Shown piece after piece: positions 47,536-56,162 of a stretch of 64,000 nt of DNA (the stretch's first letter is position 1; each line of letters begins with the position of its first letter). Source of the stretch: JABMQB01 sp964408795 (lineage in GTDB: Bacteria > Bacteroidota > Bacteroidia > Bacteroidales > Prolixibacteraceae); the NCBI GenBank assembly GCA_964408795.1, contig CAYPAW010000102.1, forward strand, positions 3,906-67,905. The letters run 5' to 3'. The notes beneath the pieces were generated by a model that was not told the origin of the DNA, did not search any database, and saw nothing but the letters and a program-made list of their open reading frames with translations. The position numbers and the translations under genes are program-made.

Positions 47536-48045
47536 ATGGCAGTAGATATAAAATTAAACAACAGGAAAGCCACCGTGGAGCTGGTAAGCCAACAAGGCAA
47601 TTTGTTGGAAATAAAAGTGGGTGATACGGTGTATAAAATAGATATCATGCATACGTCTGACGGTACTTTTTCCATTCTTGAGGATGGTCTTTCCTATGAT
47701 ATCGAACTGACCTCAAACGGGCATCCCAAAAAATATACTGCCTACACATTATATCATACCTATGAACTGGAGATTATTGATGCAGAATCGCAATACATTC
47801 TAAATCGCCATCCGGGTAGTTTCGACAACGATGAGCATACCATTTCTTCTCCTATGCCGGGTAAAGTAGTTAAAATTCTGGTGTCTGAAGGAGAGGTGAT
47901 TAAGAAAGGGGATACCGCCATCATTATTTCGGCTATGAAAATGGAAAGCGAATACAAATCTCCCAAAGATGGGGTCATAAAGAAGATATATATCAGTGAA
48001 GGCGAACCCATAGAAGGAAACCAGTTGCTGATTGAACTGGAATAA
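47536..48045 (+). CDS. Biotin carboxyl carrier protein
   Basis: 169 residues from ATG 47536. The N-terminal ~95 residues form a poorly conserved beta-rich linker domain, and the C-terminal 75 a biotinyl-lipoyl domain (ISSPMPGKVVKILVSEGE). The biotinylated lysine is K135 in SAMKMESEY, the usual AMKM motif with its methionines. It shuttles carboxybiotin between the carboxylase (46022) and transferase (48055). Small separate carriers of this kind belong to acyl-CoA carboxylases and methylmalonyl-CoA decarboxylases in Bacteroidota. Confidence 0.9.
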   Translation: MAVDIKLNNRKATVELVSQQGNLLEIKVGDTVYKIDIMHTSDGTFSILEDGLSYDIELTSNGHPKKYTAYTLYHTYELEIIDAESQYILNRHPGSFDNDEHTISSPMPGKVVKILVSEGEVIKKGDTAIIISAMKMESEYKSPKDGVIKKIYISEGEPIEGNQLLIELE

Positions 48046-48054
48046 AACAAGACC

Positions 48055-49590
48055 ATGGATCTAAATAAGAAATATCAACAACTTGAAGAGCAGAACAGGC
48101 TGGCTGAAGAGGGAGGCGGGGCTGAACGTATTAAAAAGCAACATCTTTCAGGGAAAAAAACAGCCCGTGAACGCCTGGAGTTATTGCTGGATCCCGGGAG
48201 TTTTCATGAGATTGATAAATTGGTCACCCACGGGAACCATGATTTTGATATGGACAAGAAAAAATTCCTGGGAGATGGGGTTGTAGCAGGGTATGGAAAG
48301 ATCAACGGACGCCTGGTTTATGCATTTGCCCAGGACTTCACGGTCTTCGGAGGAACGCTCAGCCGTGCCAATGCCAATAAAATCGTAAAAATCCAGGAAC
48401 TTGCCTTAAAAATGGGGGCCCCTGTGATTGGCTTGAATGATTCCGGAGGAGCACGCATTCAGGAAGGGGTGGAAAGCCTGGCGGGGTATGCCGATATTTT
48501 TTACCATAACGTAATCTCCTCGGGGGTTATTCCACAGCTCTCAGCAATTCTGGGTCCCTGTGCCGGAGGCGCTGTGTATTCTCCGGCTCTGACGGATTTT
48601 ATTTTTATGGTGAATGAGTTAAGCCACATGTTTGTAACCGGTCCGGATGTAATTAAAGCCGTAACCCATGAAGATGTCACCAAAGAGCAATTGGGAGGTG
48701 CCGTTACCCACAGTTCAAAAAGCGGAGTGGCTCATTTTACGGGAAAAAATGAGGAACAAATCCTCATGATGATCCGCGAGCTGATGAGCTTTTTACCCTC
48801 CAATAACCTGGAGGATCCCCCCTCAAAACCGTCTACGGACCCCGCTGATCGAAGTGAGGAAGCGTTGCGAAATATCGTTCCTGCTGATCCCAACAAGCCG
48901 TATGACATGAAAGATATCATTCATCGCACCATCGACGACCATCATTTTCTGGAAGTACAGCCGCATTATGCCCGGAACATTATCATTGGATTTGCCCGTT
49001 TTGGTGGTTTTCCGGTAGGGATTGTAGCCAATCAACCCGATCATCTTGCCGGGGTTCTGGATATCAATTCTTCGATCAAAGCAGCCCGTTTTGTTCGTTT
49101 TTGCGATGCTTTCAACCTGCCGTTGGTTACGTTCGTGGATGTTCCGGGATTTCTGCCTGGCACAAATCAGGAGCTGGGAGGCATTATCAAACAAGGTGCT
49201 AAGCTACTCTATGCGTTCTCCGAAGCCACGGTCCCCAAAATTACCCTGATTACACGCAAAGCCTACGGTGGAGCCTATGATGTGATGTCAAGCAAACATA
49301 TCGGCGCCGATGTGAACCTGGCTTATCCTACTGCTGAAATAGCCGTTATGGGACCCGAAGGAGCCGTTAATATCATCTACAGAAATGTGCTGGATGAACA
49401 GGAAAAAATAAAAGCCGTAAAAGAGTACCGTGAAAAATTTGCCAATCCCTACAAAGCAGCTTCCCTGGGATATATCGACGAAATAATCGATCCTAAATAT
49501 ACCCGAAGTAAGATTATAGATGCCCTGGAAATGACCCAAAACAAAAGAAAATCCAACCCACCCAAAAAACATGGTAACATTCCATTGTAA
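48055..49590 (+). CDS. pccB: Acyl-CoA (propionyl-CoA type) carboxyltransferase beta subunit
   Basis: 511 residues covering both halves of a carboxyl-transferase domain: KKTARERLELLLDPGSFHEID, 'DFTVFGGTLSRANANKI', the first oxyanion segment IGLNDSGGARIQEG and the second FVDVPGFLPGTNQELGG with ARKAYGGAYDVMSS-like RKAYGGAYDVMSSKH. Length and motifs are those of propionyl-CoA/methylmalonyl-CoA carboxyltransferases (PccB/MmdA). With the two preceding genes it makes a complete three-subunit carboxylase. It may run toward methylmalonyl-CoA, linking to succinate/propionate metabolism, but acetyl-CoA cannot be excluded. Confidence 0.92.
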   Translation: MDLNKKYQQLEEQNRLAEEGGGAERIKKQHLSGKKTARERLELLLDPGSFHEIDKLVTHGNHDFDMDKKKFLGDGVVAGYGKINGRLVYAFAQDFTVFGGTLSRANANKIVKIQELALKMGAPVIGLNDSGGARIQEGVESLAGYADIFYHNVISSGVIPQLSAILGPCAGGAVYSPALTDFIFMVNELSHMFVTGPDVIKAVTHEDVTKEQLGGAVTHSSKSGVAHFTGKNEEQILMMIRELMSFLPSNNLEDPPSKPSTDPADRSEEALRNIVPADPNKPYDMKDIIHRTIDDHHFLEVQPHYARNIIIGFARFGGFPVGIVANQPDHLAGVLDINSSIKAARFVRFCDAFNLPLVTFVDVPGFLPGTNQELGGIIKQGAKLLYAFSEATVPKITLITRKAYGGAYDVMSSKHIGADVNLAYPTAEIAVMGPEGAVNIIYRNVLDEQEKIKAVKEYREKFANPYKAASLGYIDEIIDPKYTRSKIIDALEMTQNKRKSNPPKKHGNIPL

Positions 49591-50076
49591 ATTCATCTGA
49601 AGGCCTGGTTTCTTTGCGTAACTGAACTTTTTCTTACAGCCAGGAAAGTTTGTTCTCTCCGTGATGTTACAACATTTTTTTTTAAAAATATTCTTGTTAT
49701 ATTTGGCCCCCTGTTGCGAACATATGACTATTATCGCAAACAAAGAAACCTGATTTAAATTGCTATATGTCAGCCCATAAATTGATCGATCGACGCATCG
49801 TGCTTTTTGGGTTATGTGCTTTTGCTTTTTGTAAAACCTCCCGGATATCCGGACAGGCAGCATCCATCAGACTATGGGCACATGACCATAAAGAATTTTC
49901 AGGAAAAAACAATGTGATTGAAAGTGACATCCATAAAAAAACAAGGACAATGAATGAGATGAAACGAGCCCCGTTCCGGTTCATCGAAACGGGACAAGTC
50001 TCAGTTTCATGGAAATTTAACATGAATTTATTGTATAGTTTCTATATACTCAAGATCTTAAATTAATTTTATTCAC
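49591..50076. other. Intergenic region upstream of the NifX-like genes
   Basis: 486 bases. A 99-codon frame at 49767-50066 and an opposing one have no family features and weak codon character; I do not call them. The segment 50009-50077 matches 42854-42923. No clear terminator follows the carboxylase genes, though an AT-rich run (49670-49690) is present. Confidence 0.5.
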
Positions 50077-50077
50077 A
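50009..50077 (+). promoter_or_regulatory. Conserved upstream element of the NifX-like gene, duplicated at 42854
   Basis: This sequence, with core ATCTTAAATTAATTTTATTC at 50055-50074 and an ATG immediately after, aligns with 42854-42923. Conservation between two places 7 kb apart, one with a gene and one without, suggests a promoter or operator rather than coding sequence. Confidence 0.45.
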
Positions 50078-50391
50078 TGAAGACAGTAATTACTTCAACC
50101 GGAGATGATGTTTCGTCAAGTTTTGATGTACGATTTGGAAGAGCGAAATGGTTTTGCGTATATGATCATACTTCCGGAGAGACAAAATTTATCAAAAACG
50201 AGTACTGCGAATCAAACAGTGGAGCAGGCACCAAAGCTGCTGAGCTCATGGCCGACCTGGAAATCAACAAAATCATTTCAGGTGATTTTGGTCCCAAAGC
50301 AAAATCCCTTCTTGAACGATTAAACATCCGGATGATTGTTCCGGATGATTCCGGAAAGACCGTTCAGGAGTTAATCGATAACCTGGAATAA
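50077..50391 (+). CDS. NifX/NifB-type iron-molybdenum cluster-binding protein
   Basis: 104 residues of the dinitrogenase iron-molybdenum cofactor biosynthesis family (PF02579-type fold). Visible features are the short strand opening MKTVITSTGDDVSSSFDVRF, the cysteine in 'YCESNSGAGTKAAELM' and the C-terminal IRMIVPDDSGKTVQEL. Family members bind metal-sulfur clusters; no nitrogenase genes are here, so this is not part of nitrogen fixation. It begins the cluster running to 54403. Its upstream element is duplicated at 42854. Confidence 0.85.
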   Translation: MKTVITSTGDDVSSSFDVRFGRAKWFCVYDHTSGETKFIKNEYCESNSGAGTKAAELMADLEINKIISGDFGPKAKSLLERLNIRMIVPDDSGKTVQELIDNLE

Positions 50392-50469
50392 TGCGATTTC
50401 AATCCGGTTATGTTTTTGATAAACACTCAACAGGACGTTTTCCCAAGACTACAGAGTCTGCCATAGTCT

Positions 50470-50494
50470 CTCTGCACAAGCGTAGTCAGCAGAG
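50470..50494 (+). promoter_or_regulatory. Stem-loop in the gap between the two NifX-like genes
   Basis: CTCTGC (50470-50475) and GCAGAG (50489-50494) form a perfect 6-bp stem with a 13-base loop, 90 bases before the next ATG. A nearby AGACTAC...AGTCT pair suggests more structure. It could be a leader element or cleavage site; nothing more can be said. Confidence 0.3.
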
Positions 50495-50583
50495 CAAAAC
50501 CGGGCAGGCCTTCATTGAACATCTTAGAAATTCGTTTTTTTTCAACCGAAGAAAATACTTCTCTACTTGAAACCAATCAACCA

Positions 50584-50931
50584 ATGAATATGACCAGAAA
50601 AATTGCTGTTCCCGTAAATGAAAACGGAATACTAGACGGACATTTTGGACATTGTGATTCCTTTGTTGTGTTCACAGAAAAGGAAAATACCCTTGTTTCT
50701 GAAGAAAGGGTATTTCCTCCTCCCCATGAGCCAGGTGTTTTGCCACGGTTTCTTGCCGGACATGGAGTTACCGATGTGATTGCCGGAGGAATGGGACAAC
50801 GGGCTATTCAGATTTTCAACCAGGCTGGGGTGAATGTATTTGTGGGGGCACCTCAAATAGAGGGACGTCAACTGGCGGAAGGATTTTTGAATAATACCAT
50901 CGGGTTTGCCGCCAATTACTGTGATCATTAA
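50584..50931 (+). CDS. NifX-like protein of the HFGHC/PPPHEPG subgroup
   Basis: 115 residues from ATG 50584; a TTG-started frame to 50515 adds an unlikely extension. The motifs are HFGHCDSF (20-27), PPPHEPGVLPRFL, 'VIAGGMGQRAIQIF' and a C-terminal NYCDH. The histidines and cysteines can bind a metal cluster. This subgroup occurs in anaerobes next to MinD-type ATPases with ferredoxin domains, as here, where the orange protein ORP of Desulfovibrio binds a molybdenum-copper-sulfide cluster. No molybdenum or copper binding is shown by this sequence itself. Confidence 0.88.
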   Translation: MNMTRKIAVPVNENGILDGHFGHCDSFVVFTEKENTLVSEERVFPPPHEPGVLPRFLAGHGVTDVIAGGMGQRAIQIFNQAGVNVFVGAPQIEGRQLAEGFLNNTIGFAANYCDH

Positions 50932-51164
50932 TCGTGAGCCTGCTCCGGATAAAATAAGGAGAGAATGCCACAAAATCATGAACCCATTGAGTATCGCAAA
51001 ACCCTAGCATTCAATTGAAAGAATTTAGTGGCAATCAAGATTTGTCGTTGCGGGCTTATTCCCGTATGATTCATGTCATGAGTATGGAAAGGAATGTGGT
51101 TGGGTCCTTGATTTCATGCATGGGTAGAAACCAGATCAGGAACTATTATTTTTAATTCAGCCGA

Positions 51165-52031
51165 ATGAAGATCGCAGTTGCTAGTGGAAAGGGAGGAACC
51201 GGAAAAACAACAGTAGCTGTAAGCCTGTATCACTATATGAGTACATTGCTTACCAGCAGGGTTAAACTGATCGATTGTGATGTTGAAGAGCCCAATGATG
51301 CACTGTTTTTTTCGGATTCAACCGTTGTCAGTCAACAGAATGCCTACCGACTTATTCCAAGGATTGATACCGAAAAATGTACTTTTTGTCGTCGATGTTC
51401 GGATTGGTGTGTATTCAATGCCCTAGTCATTATACCGGGGGCCAGGCTGGCTGAAGTGGATCCGGGCCTGTGCCATTCATGTGGTGCCTGCCTGGCAGCA
51501 TGTTCTTATGATGCGATAACCGAAGAACAAGATCTTCTGGGGACGATTACTTCGTTTAAACTGAAAACAGGAGCCGGTTTGACAGAAGGAAAACTGAAGA
51601 TAGGATCTGCTATGCAAACAGCCCTGATCCGGCAGCTTAAAACCGAAGCATCGGATGCAGAGGAATGGCTCTTGTTGGATGCTCCTCCCGGAACCAGCTG
51701 CCCTGTGGTGGAAACCATATCAGATGCAGATTACGTTATTCTGGTTACAGAGCCTACTCCTTTTGGTTTGTACGATCTTACCATCATGGTGAAACTGATC
51801 CGAAATATTAACAAGCCTTTTGGGGTGATCATCAATAAGTCAGGGACCGGTGAAGAGGACCTGAAGAATTTTTTGCATGAGAACAGCATTTCCATACTGG
51901 GTCAAATACCCTTTTCAAGGGAATTCGCTTCACAGTATGCTCAGGGAGATATTCTCAGGAATATCGTGGAAGAAACAGATCATGCCTTTCGTTCAATTCT
52001 TGACAATCTGAAACCGATCTTAGGTTTATGA
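51165..52031 (+). CDS. MinD/Mrp-like ATPase with inserted double 4Fe-4S ferredoxin domain (first)
   Basis: 288 residues. The deviant Walker A motif is SGKGGTGKTT (7-16). A ferredoxin insertion carries two CxxCxxCxxxC clusters: C72, C75, C78, C82 and C103, C106, C109, C113. The nucleotide-switch region DAPPGTSCP follows. Such proteins couple ATP hydrolysis to iron-sulfur or metal-cluster assembly or electron transfer. It overlaps the next ATPase gene by 4 bases (ATGA), so the two are translated together and probably form a heterodimer. ORP clusters of sulfate reducers have the same pair of ATPases. Confidence 0.92.
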   Translation: MKIAVASGKGGTGKTTVAVSLYHYMSTLLTSRVKLIDCDVEEPNDALFFSDSTVVSQQNAYRLIPRIDTEKCTFCRRCSDWCVFNALVIIPGARLAEVDPGLCHSCGACLAACSYDAITEEQDLLGTITSFKLKTGAGLTEGKLKIGSAMQTALIRQLKTEASDAEEWLLLDAPPGTSCPVVETISDADYVILVTEPTPFGLYDLTIMVKLIRNINKPFGVIINKSGTGEEDLKNFLHENSISILGQIPFSREFASQYAQGDILRNIVEETDHAFRSILDNLKPILGL

Positions 52032-52906
52032 AGGAAATAACGGTAATGAGTGGAAAGGGAGGTGCAGGCAAAACAGTGGTTACTGCTGCTCTGGCCTCGA
52101 TTGTGTCGGATGCTGTATTTTGTGATAACGATGTAGATGCTCCGGATTTGCACCTGATCCTTAATCCGAAAATCAGGGAGAGCCACGCTTTCGAAAGCAG
52201 TTTTGTAGCATCCATTGATGCAGAAGCATGTACCGGTTGTGGCGTATGTGTTGATTATTGCCGGTTCAACGCCATTCATCCAACTTCTGAGGGAATCTAT
52301 CGCATTGATCCTTTTCAGTGCGAAGGTTGTCGTTTGTGCGAACGCATATGTCCTGAGAAAGCCATTGCATCTAAAAAAAACAGTAACAATTTTTGGTTTT
52401 TATCCGATACACGATATGGTCCGCTGGTACATGCCTCCATGGCTCCAGGGGAAGAAAATTCCGGGAAGCTGGTAACCCATATTCGTAAAAAAGCCCGGCA
52501 AGTGGCTCAAGAACATGGAGCTGCATGGATTCTCAGCGATGGCCCTCCCGGTATAGGTTGTCCGGCTATCGCTTCTCTGACCGGAACCGATAGAGTCATT
52601 GTTGTGATTGAACCCAGCCTTTCCGGACTTCAGGATGCCGACCGGTTGATTCAGCTGATTAAAACCTTTGAAATTCCGGCTTATGCCGTAATCAACAAAT
52701 CCGACCTGAGTCTGCGAATTACCCGGAAGGTTAAAGAATACCTGAAAATTGAAAAAATCCCGCTCCTGGGAGAACTATTTTTCTCTGAAGATGTAGTGAA
52801 ATCCGTTGCCTTGGGAAAAACCATCCCGGAATTTATGCCCCGGAGCTACATGAGCAGACAATTTTATGCCATTCGGGATCAATTGATGAAAAGAGATAAT
52901 AATTAG
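52028..52906 (+). CDS. MinD/Mrp-like ATPase with inserted double 4Fe-4S ferredoxin domain (second)
   Basis: 292 residues, paralogous to the preceding protein. Walker A is MSGKGGAGKT (7-16); the ferredoxin cysteines are C68, C71, C74, C78 and C98, C101, C104, C108, with two classical CxxCxxCxxxC motifs. The conserved SDGPPGIGCP lies after it. The ATG overlaps the previous stop by 4 bases. The gene is followed by a tandem octamer repeat and then the flavoprotein gene. The two ATPases differ enough that a functional division of labour is likely. Confidence 0.92.
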   Translation: MKEITVMSGKGGAGKTVVTAALASIVSDAVFCDNDVDAPDLHLILNPKIRESHAFESSFVASIDAEACTGCGVCVDYCRFNAIHPTSEGIYRIDPFQCEGCRLCERICPEKAIASKKNSNNFWFLSDTRYGPLVHASMAPGEENSGKLVTHIRKKARQVAQEHGAAWILSDGPPGIGCPAIASLTGTDRVIVVIEPSLSGLQDADRLIQLIKTFEIPAYAVINKSDLSLRITRKVKEYLKIEKIPLLGELFFSEDVVKSVALGKTIPEFMPRSYMSRQFYAIRDQLMKRDNN

Positions 52907-52975
52907 ATAGTTAGATGCTCAGATGCTCAGATATTCAGATGCTCAGATGCTTAGATATTCGGATACTAAGAAGCT
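52904..52975. repeat. Degenerate 8-bp tandem repeat
   Basis: Nine 8-base units from the stop codon of the preceding ATPase: TAGATAGT, TAGATGCT, CAGATGCT, CAGATATT, CAGATGCT, CAGATGCT, TAGATATT, CGGATACT, AAGAAGCT. The motif is YAGATRYT. A unit length not divisible by three, in a 135-base intergenic gap, could vary the spacing or promoter of the flavoprotein gene by slippage. Confidence 0.7.
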
Positions 52976-53041
52976 CTAATAATCCAGAATTCGATATTTA
53001 GATATTGTGAATAAAGAGATAACAACTTTAAAAATTAAATT

Positions 53042-54403
53042 ATGAAACATTATGATGTGATTATCATTGGCGGAGGTCCGGCAGCCATTATTTCCGGCGT
53101 AACAGCGAAGAAAAATTTTCCGGACAAAACATTTTTAATGATAAAAGAAGAGAGCAAGGGGCTTGTACCCTGCGGAATACCCTATGTATTTCACGATCTC
53201 CAAGGACCGGAGAACAACCAAATGGGCCCCAAGCCTTTTGTAGATGCCGGAGGAGAAGTGCTGGTTGACACAGCCGTTAATGTAGACACTTCTGTTAAGA
53301 CAGTAACCGTGGAATCGGGACAATCGTTCACTTACAATAAGCTGATCTTTGCTACCGGTTCCGTTCCCGTGGTTCCCAGTTTTATTCCGGGCTATGATCT
53401 GCCGGAAGTGTTTTATGTGAAAAAAAGCTACCGGTACATTTCTGAACTTTATCATAAACTGGCAGATAAGAAAAAAATTGTGGTTGTCGGAGGAGGATTC
53501 ATTGGTTCCGAGATTGCCGAACAGTTGGTTCAGGAAGGAAAACAAATAACCCTCATTGAAGGGGAAAAGAATTGCCTGTGTCTGGCTTTTTCCGAGGAAC
53601 TCAGCGCTATTGCCACCGAACAGTTGAAAAAGGCAGGGGTTCTGGTGCGTACATCAACATTGGTAAAAGAAGTAATCGGAGAAAATGGGAAAGTCAAATC
53701 GGTAAAACTGGATAACGGAGAAAAGGTCGATGCCGATGCGGTAATTTTTTCTATTGGCTACAGACCCAATACGGAGATTGCCAAAAAAGCAGGAATTCCA
53801 TTAAACAGAACAGGAGCAATCATCGTGGATAATTACGAACGTTCTTCGGTTCCGGATGTATGCGCCATAGGTGATTGTTCCCAGAAAATTGGATTTCTGA
53901 CAGGAAACCTGGATAACATTATGCTGGCATCTACTGCAACTGCAGAAGCCAGGGGATTAGGATACAACCTTTTTGGTATTAAAGTACGAAAAAATTTCGT
54001 AGGAACACTGGGAGTTTTTTCCACACGGATCAATGGATTGGCGATGGCTGCAGCAGGCTTGAATGACAGAAATGGGAAACAGGCACACATCGATTTTATT
54101 GAGGCTAAATTTTCGGATTATGATACCCATCCTGTCAACTTTCACGAAACGCAATCCATAACCTGTAAGCTGTACGTTTCTCCATCCAACGGCAGCATTC
54201 TGGGTGGCGAAGTCTGGGGAGGCAAAATTGCCGGAACACTGATTAACATTATCAGCATGGCCATCCAGAAAGAAGTGACCGTTTATGAATTGATTTCCTA
54301 CCAGATCGGCACCCATCCTTTGTTAACAGCTGCGCCTACAAAACCGGTCATGGTGAAGGCTGCTGAAGGGGCTATTGCACAGATTATGTCCCGGCAAAAA
54401 TAA
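53042..54403 (+). CDS. FAD-dependent pyridine nucleotide-disulfide oxidoreductase (CoA-disulfide/NADH-oxidase-like)
   Basis: 453 residues. The FAD site is DVIIIGGGPAAI near the N-terminus; the redox cysteine C44 lies in GLVPCGIPYVF, the position of the active cysteine in CoA-disulfide reductases and NADH oxidases; the NAD(P) site is KIVVVGGGFIGSEIAEQL; a second FAD contact is 'DVCAIGDCSQKI'. The C-terminal dimerisation domain is complete. It is co-directional with the ATPases. It might supply electrons to the cluster proteins or handle oxygen, but the partner is inferred from position only. Confidence 0.85.
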   Translation: MKHYDVIIIGGGPAAIISGVTAKKNFPDKTFLMIKEESKGLVPCGIPYVFHDLQGPENNQMGPKPFVDAGGEVLVDTAVNVDTSVKTVTVESGQSFTYNKLIFATGSVPVVPSFIPGYDLPEVFYVKKSYRYISELYHKLADKKKIVVVGGGFIGSEIAEQLVQEGKQITLIEGEKNCLCLAFSEELSAIATEQLKKAGVLVRTSTLVKEVIGENGKVKSVKLDNGEKVDADAVIFSIGYRPNTEIAKKAGIPLNRTGAIIVDNYERSSVPDVCAIGDCSQKIGFLTGNLDNIMLASTATAEARGLGYNLFGIKVRKNFVGTLGVFSTRINGLAMAAAGLNDRNGKQAHIDFIEAKFSDYDTHPVNFHETQSITCKLYVSPSNGSILGGEVWGGKIAGTLINIISMAIQKEVTVYELISYQIGTHPLLTAAPTKPVMVKAAEGAIAQIMSRQK

Positions 54404-54438
54404 AAGGATATAGAAGAAAGAAAAGGCTTAAAATTAAC

Positions 54439-54462
54439 AATCCCCGGAACCAACCGGGGATT
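54439..54462. terminator. Hairpin between convergent genes
   Basis: AATCCCCGG (54439-54447), loop AACCAA, CCGGGGATT (54454-54462): a perfect 9-bp inverted repeat between the flavoprotein gene and the sulfatase gene. No long T run follows in the plus direction; reading minus there is GTTAATTTT. It could end transcription of either gene. Confidence 0.45.
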
Positions 54463-54538
54463 CATCGGGAAGAGGGGGTATTTCACTTCCCGATCGTCAG
54501 GGTGAATTGTTTCAATGCAAAGAATCAAGGAAAGCAAT

Positions 54539-55966
54539 TTATTCGAGTTGTATCCAGTCCCGGTTTTTAATATGGTTCGACAGCATGGTGTGAAGTTGTT
54601 GTATCAGCTGTTTGTTTGCCGGGTTTTCGGAAATATTAACGGTTTCTTCCGGATCTTCCGTACGATGATATAGCATCCGTGCCTGTACTTTTCCGTTTTC
54701 ATCATTTCTCCATTCGGTATAGGTATAGGCTGGGGTAATCAGGGTTTCGCCTCTTATCCAACGGGCAAATACGGCCTTTTTCCAGGGTTGATCGGGATCA
54801 TCCAGCAAGGGAACCATGCTCTTTCCCTGTACATGAAAAGGCAAAGGCAATCCGGCCAGTTCGCACAAGGTTGGGTATATATCGACATATTCCACCAGAG
54901 CTGAGGTTCTCTGACCGGCCTTTTTCCCCGGGACCCTTAAAATCAGCGGTGTATGCAACACTTTTTCGAAATTGCAGTGTTTGCACCAGAGTCCGTGTTC
55001 TCCAAGATGCCAGCCATGGTCTCCCCAGAGAATGACAAGGGTATTTTCTGCCAGGCCCAATGTATCAAGAGCATCCAGAACCTTCCCAACCTGGGCATCG
55101 GTATAGCTGACACAGGCATAATAGCCATGCAGTAAGGTATGAGCGATTGAATCGGGTACCGGACCTTCCGGCGGAATGGAAAAATACGCCCGCAACTCCC
55201 CAAAGTTATGCATTGCCTCATCCGGAGCATTCTCGGGCTTGCGCATAAATCCGGGCAATTCAATTTTTCGGGGATCATAGAGGTCCCAATACTTCTTGGG
55301 TGCATTGAAGGGCAAATGGGGTTTTAAAAAACCAACCGCCAGAAAAAATGATTGATTGGTCTCCCGAAGATGTTTTAAATGAGCAATGGCTTCATTGGCA
55401 ATTTTCCCGTCAAAATAAGCATCATCCGGGACATCAGCCCATTCGTAGGGAAATCCACGGGTTGTTCCGTGTTCTTCATGCAAGAGGTTTTTCTCTTTTC
55501 TGTAGTCGCGCCATCCGCTGACATTTTCAGCCTCCGGATACCACCGGTAATCCCAGCTTCCCTGCCCGTCCTGGAAATGATGGTATACTTTGCCCAGGGA
55601 TATCGTTTGATAACCATGGTTTTTAAAGTGCATGGGAAGACTTACCGTACCCGGAACATCTTTGTCCTGCCAGCAATCGTAATTCAAGAATCGTTGCCGG
55701 TTGGGACGGATACCAGACAGGATACTTGCCCTTGAAGCACCGCAAACAGGAATGTTGCAATAAGCACGCGTGAAAACCATTCCCGACTCCCCCAGCTTAT
55801 CAATCCGCGGTGAGACGATGTGCGAAGCCCCAAAAACTCCCAGCTCCGGGCGAAGATCGTCGACAGCGATAAATAATATATTGGGCGGAGAAGAAGACTG
55901 GCCACTGAGAACCGGGGGAAATAAAAAAAGGATCGAGATAAAAGCCAATAATTTTTTGAATTGCAT
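54539..55966 (-). CDS. Sulfatase (iduronate-2-sulfatase-like), secreted
   Basis: 475 residues with signal peptide LLAFISILFLFPPVLSGQ. The sulfatase signature is CGASR at C75 (VCGASRASILSGIRP), where the usual proline is alanine; anaerobic sulfatase-maturing enzymes accept this and convert the cysteine to formylglycine. Metal ligands D36 and D37 are in FIAVDDLRP, and D/H/K residues follow in the WGDHGWHLGEHG block. The motif order is that of the S1 family near iduronate-2-sulfatases. It removes sulfate from host or algal glycans. No anSME gene is in the window. It is not clearly in an operon. Confidence 0.93.
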   Translation of the reverse strand: MQFKKLLAFISILFLFPPVLSGQSSSPPNILFIAVDDLRPELGVFGASHIVSPRIDKLGESGMVFTRAYCNIPVCGASRASILSGIRPNRQRFLNYDCWQDKDVPGTVSLPMHFKNHGYQTISLGKVYHHFQDGQGSWDYRWYPEAENVSGWRDYRKEKNLLHEEHGTTRGFPYEWADVPDDAYFDGKIANEAIAHLKHLRETNQSFFLAVGFLKPHLPFNAPKKYWDLYDPRKIELPGFMRKPENAPDEAMHNFGELRAYFSIPPEGPVPDSIAHTLLHGYYACVSYTDAQVGKVLDALDTLGLAENTLVILWGDHGWHLGEHGLWCKHCNFEKVLHTPLILRVPGKKAGQRTSALVEYVDIYPTLCELAGLPLPFHVQGKSMVPLLDDPDQPWKKAVFARWIRGETLITPAYTYTEWRNDENGKVQARMLYHRTEDPEETVNISENPANKQLIQQLHTMLSNHIKNRDWIQLE

Positions 55967-56162
55967 GATTTTCTGTTTTTCGTTCTTTGATATGCAAGAT
56001 AAAAAAATTCAAGGACTGAACTACCTGTCCGGAAAGATTTTGAAGATCCGGAGGCCGTTAATAACTCATCGTTCAATGCATTGATTTCACTATCAGGCAC
56101 CCCGAAGTTGCCAACGGGAAGATCCCATAGGCACTTCCGGTTGACCCATGGTGGGATGAAAT

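Noticed and set aside
49767..50066. 99-codon frame before the NifX-like gene
   Set aside because: Weak codon character, opposing frame of similar length, and it overlaps the duplicated element.
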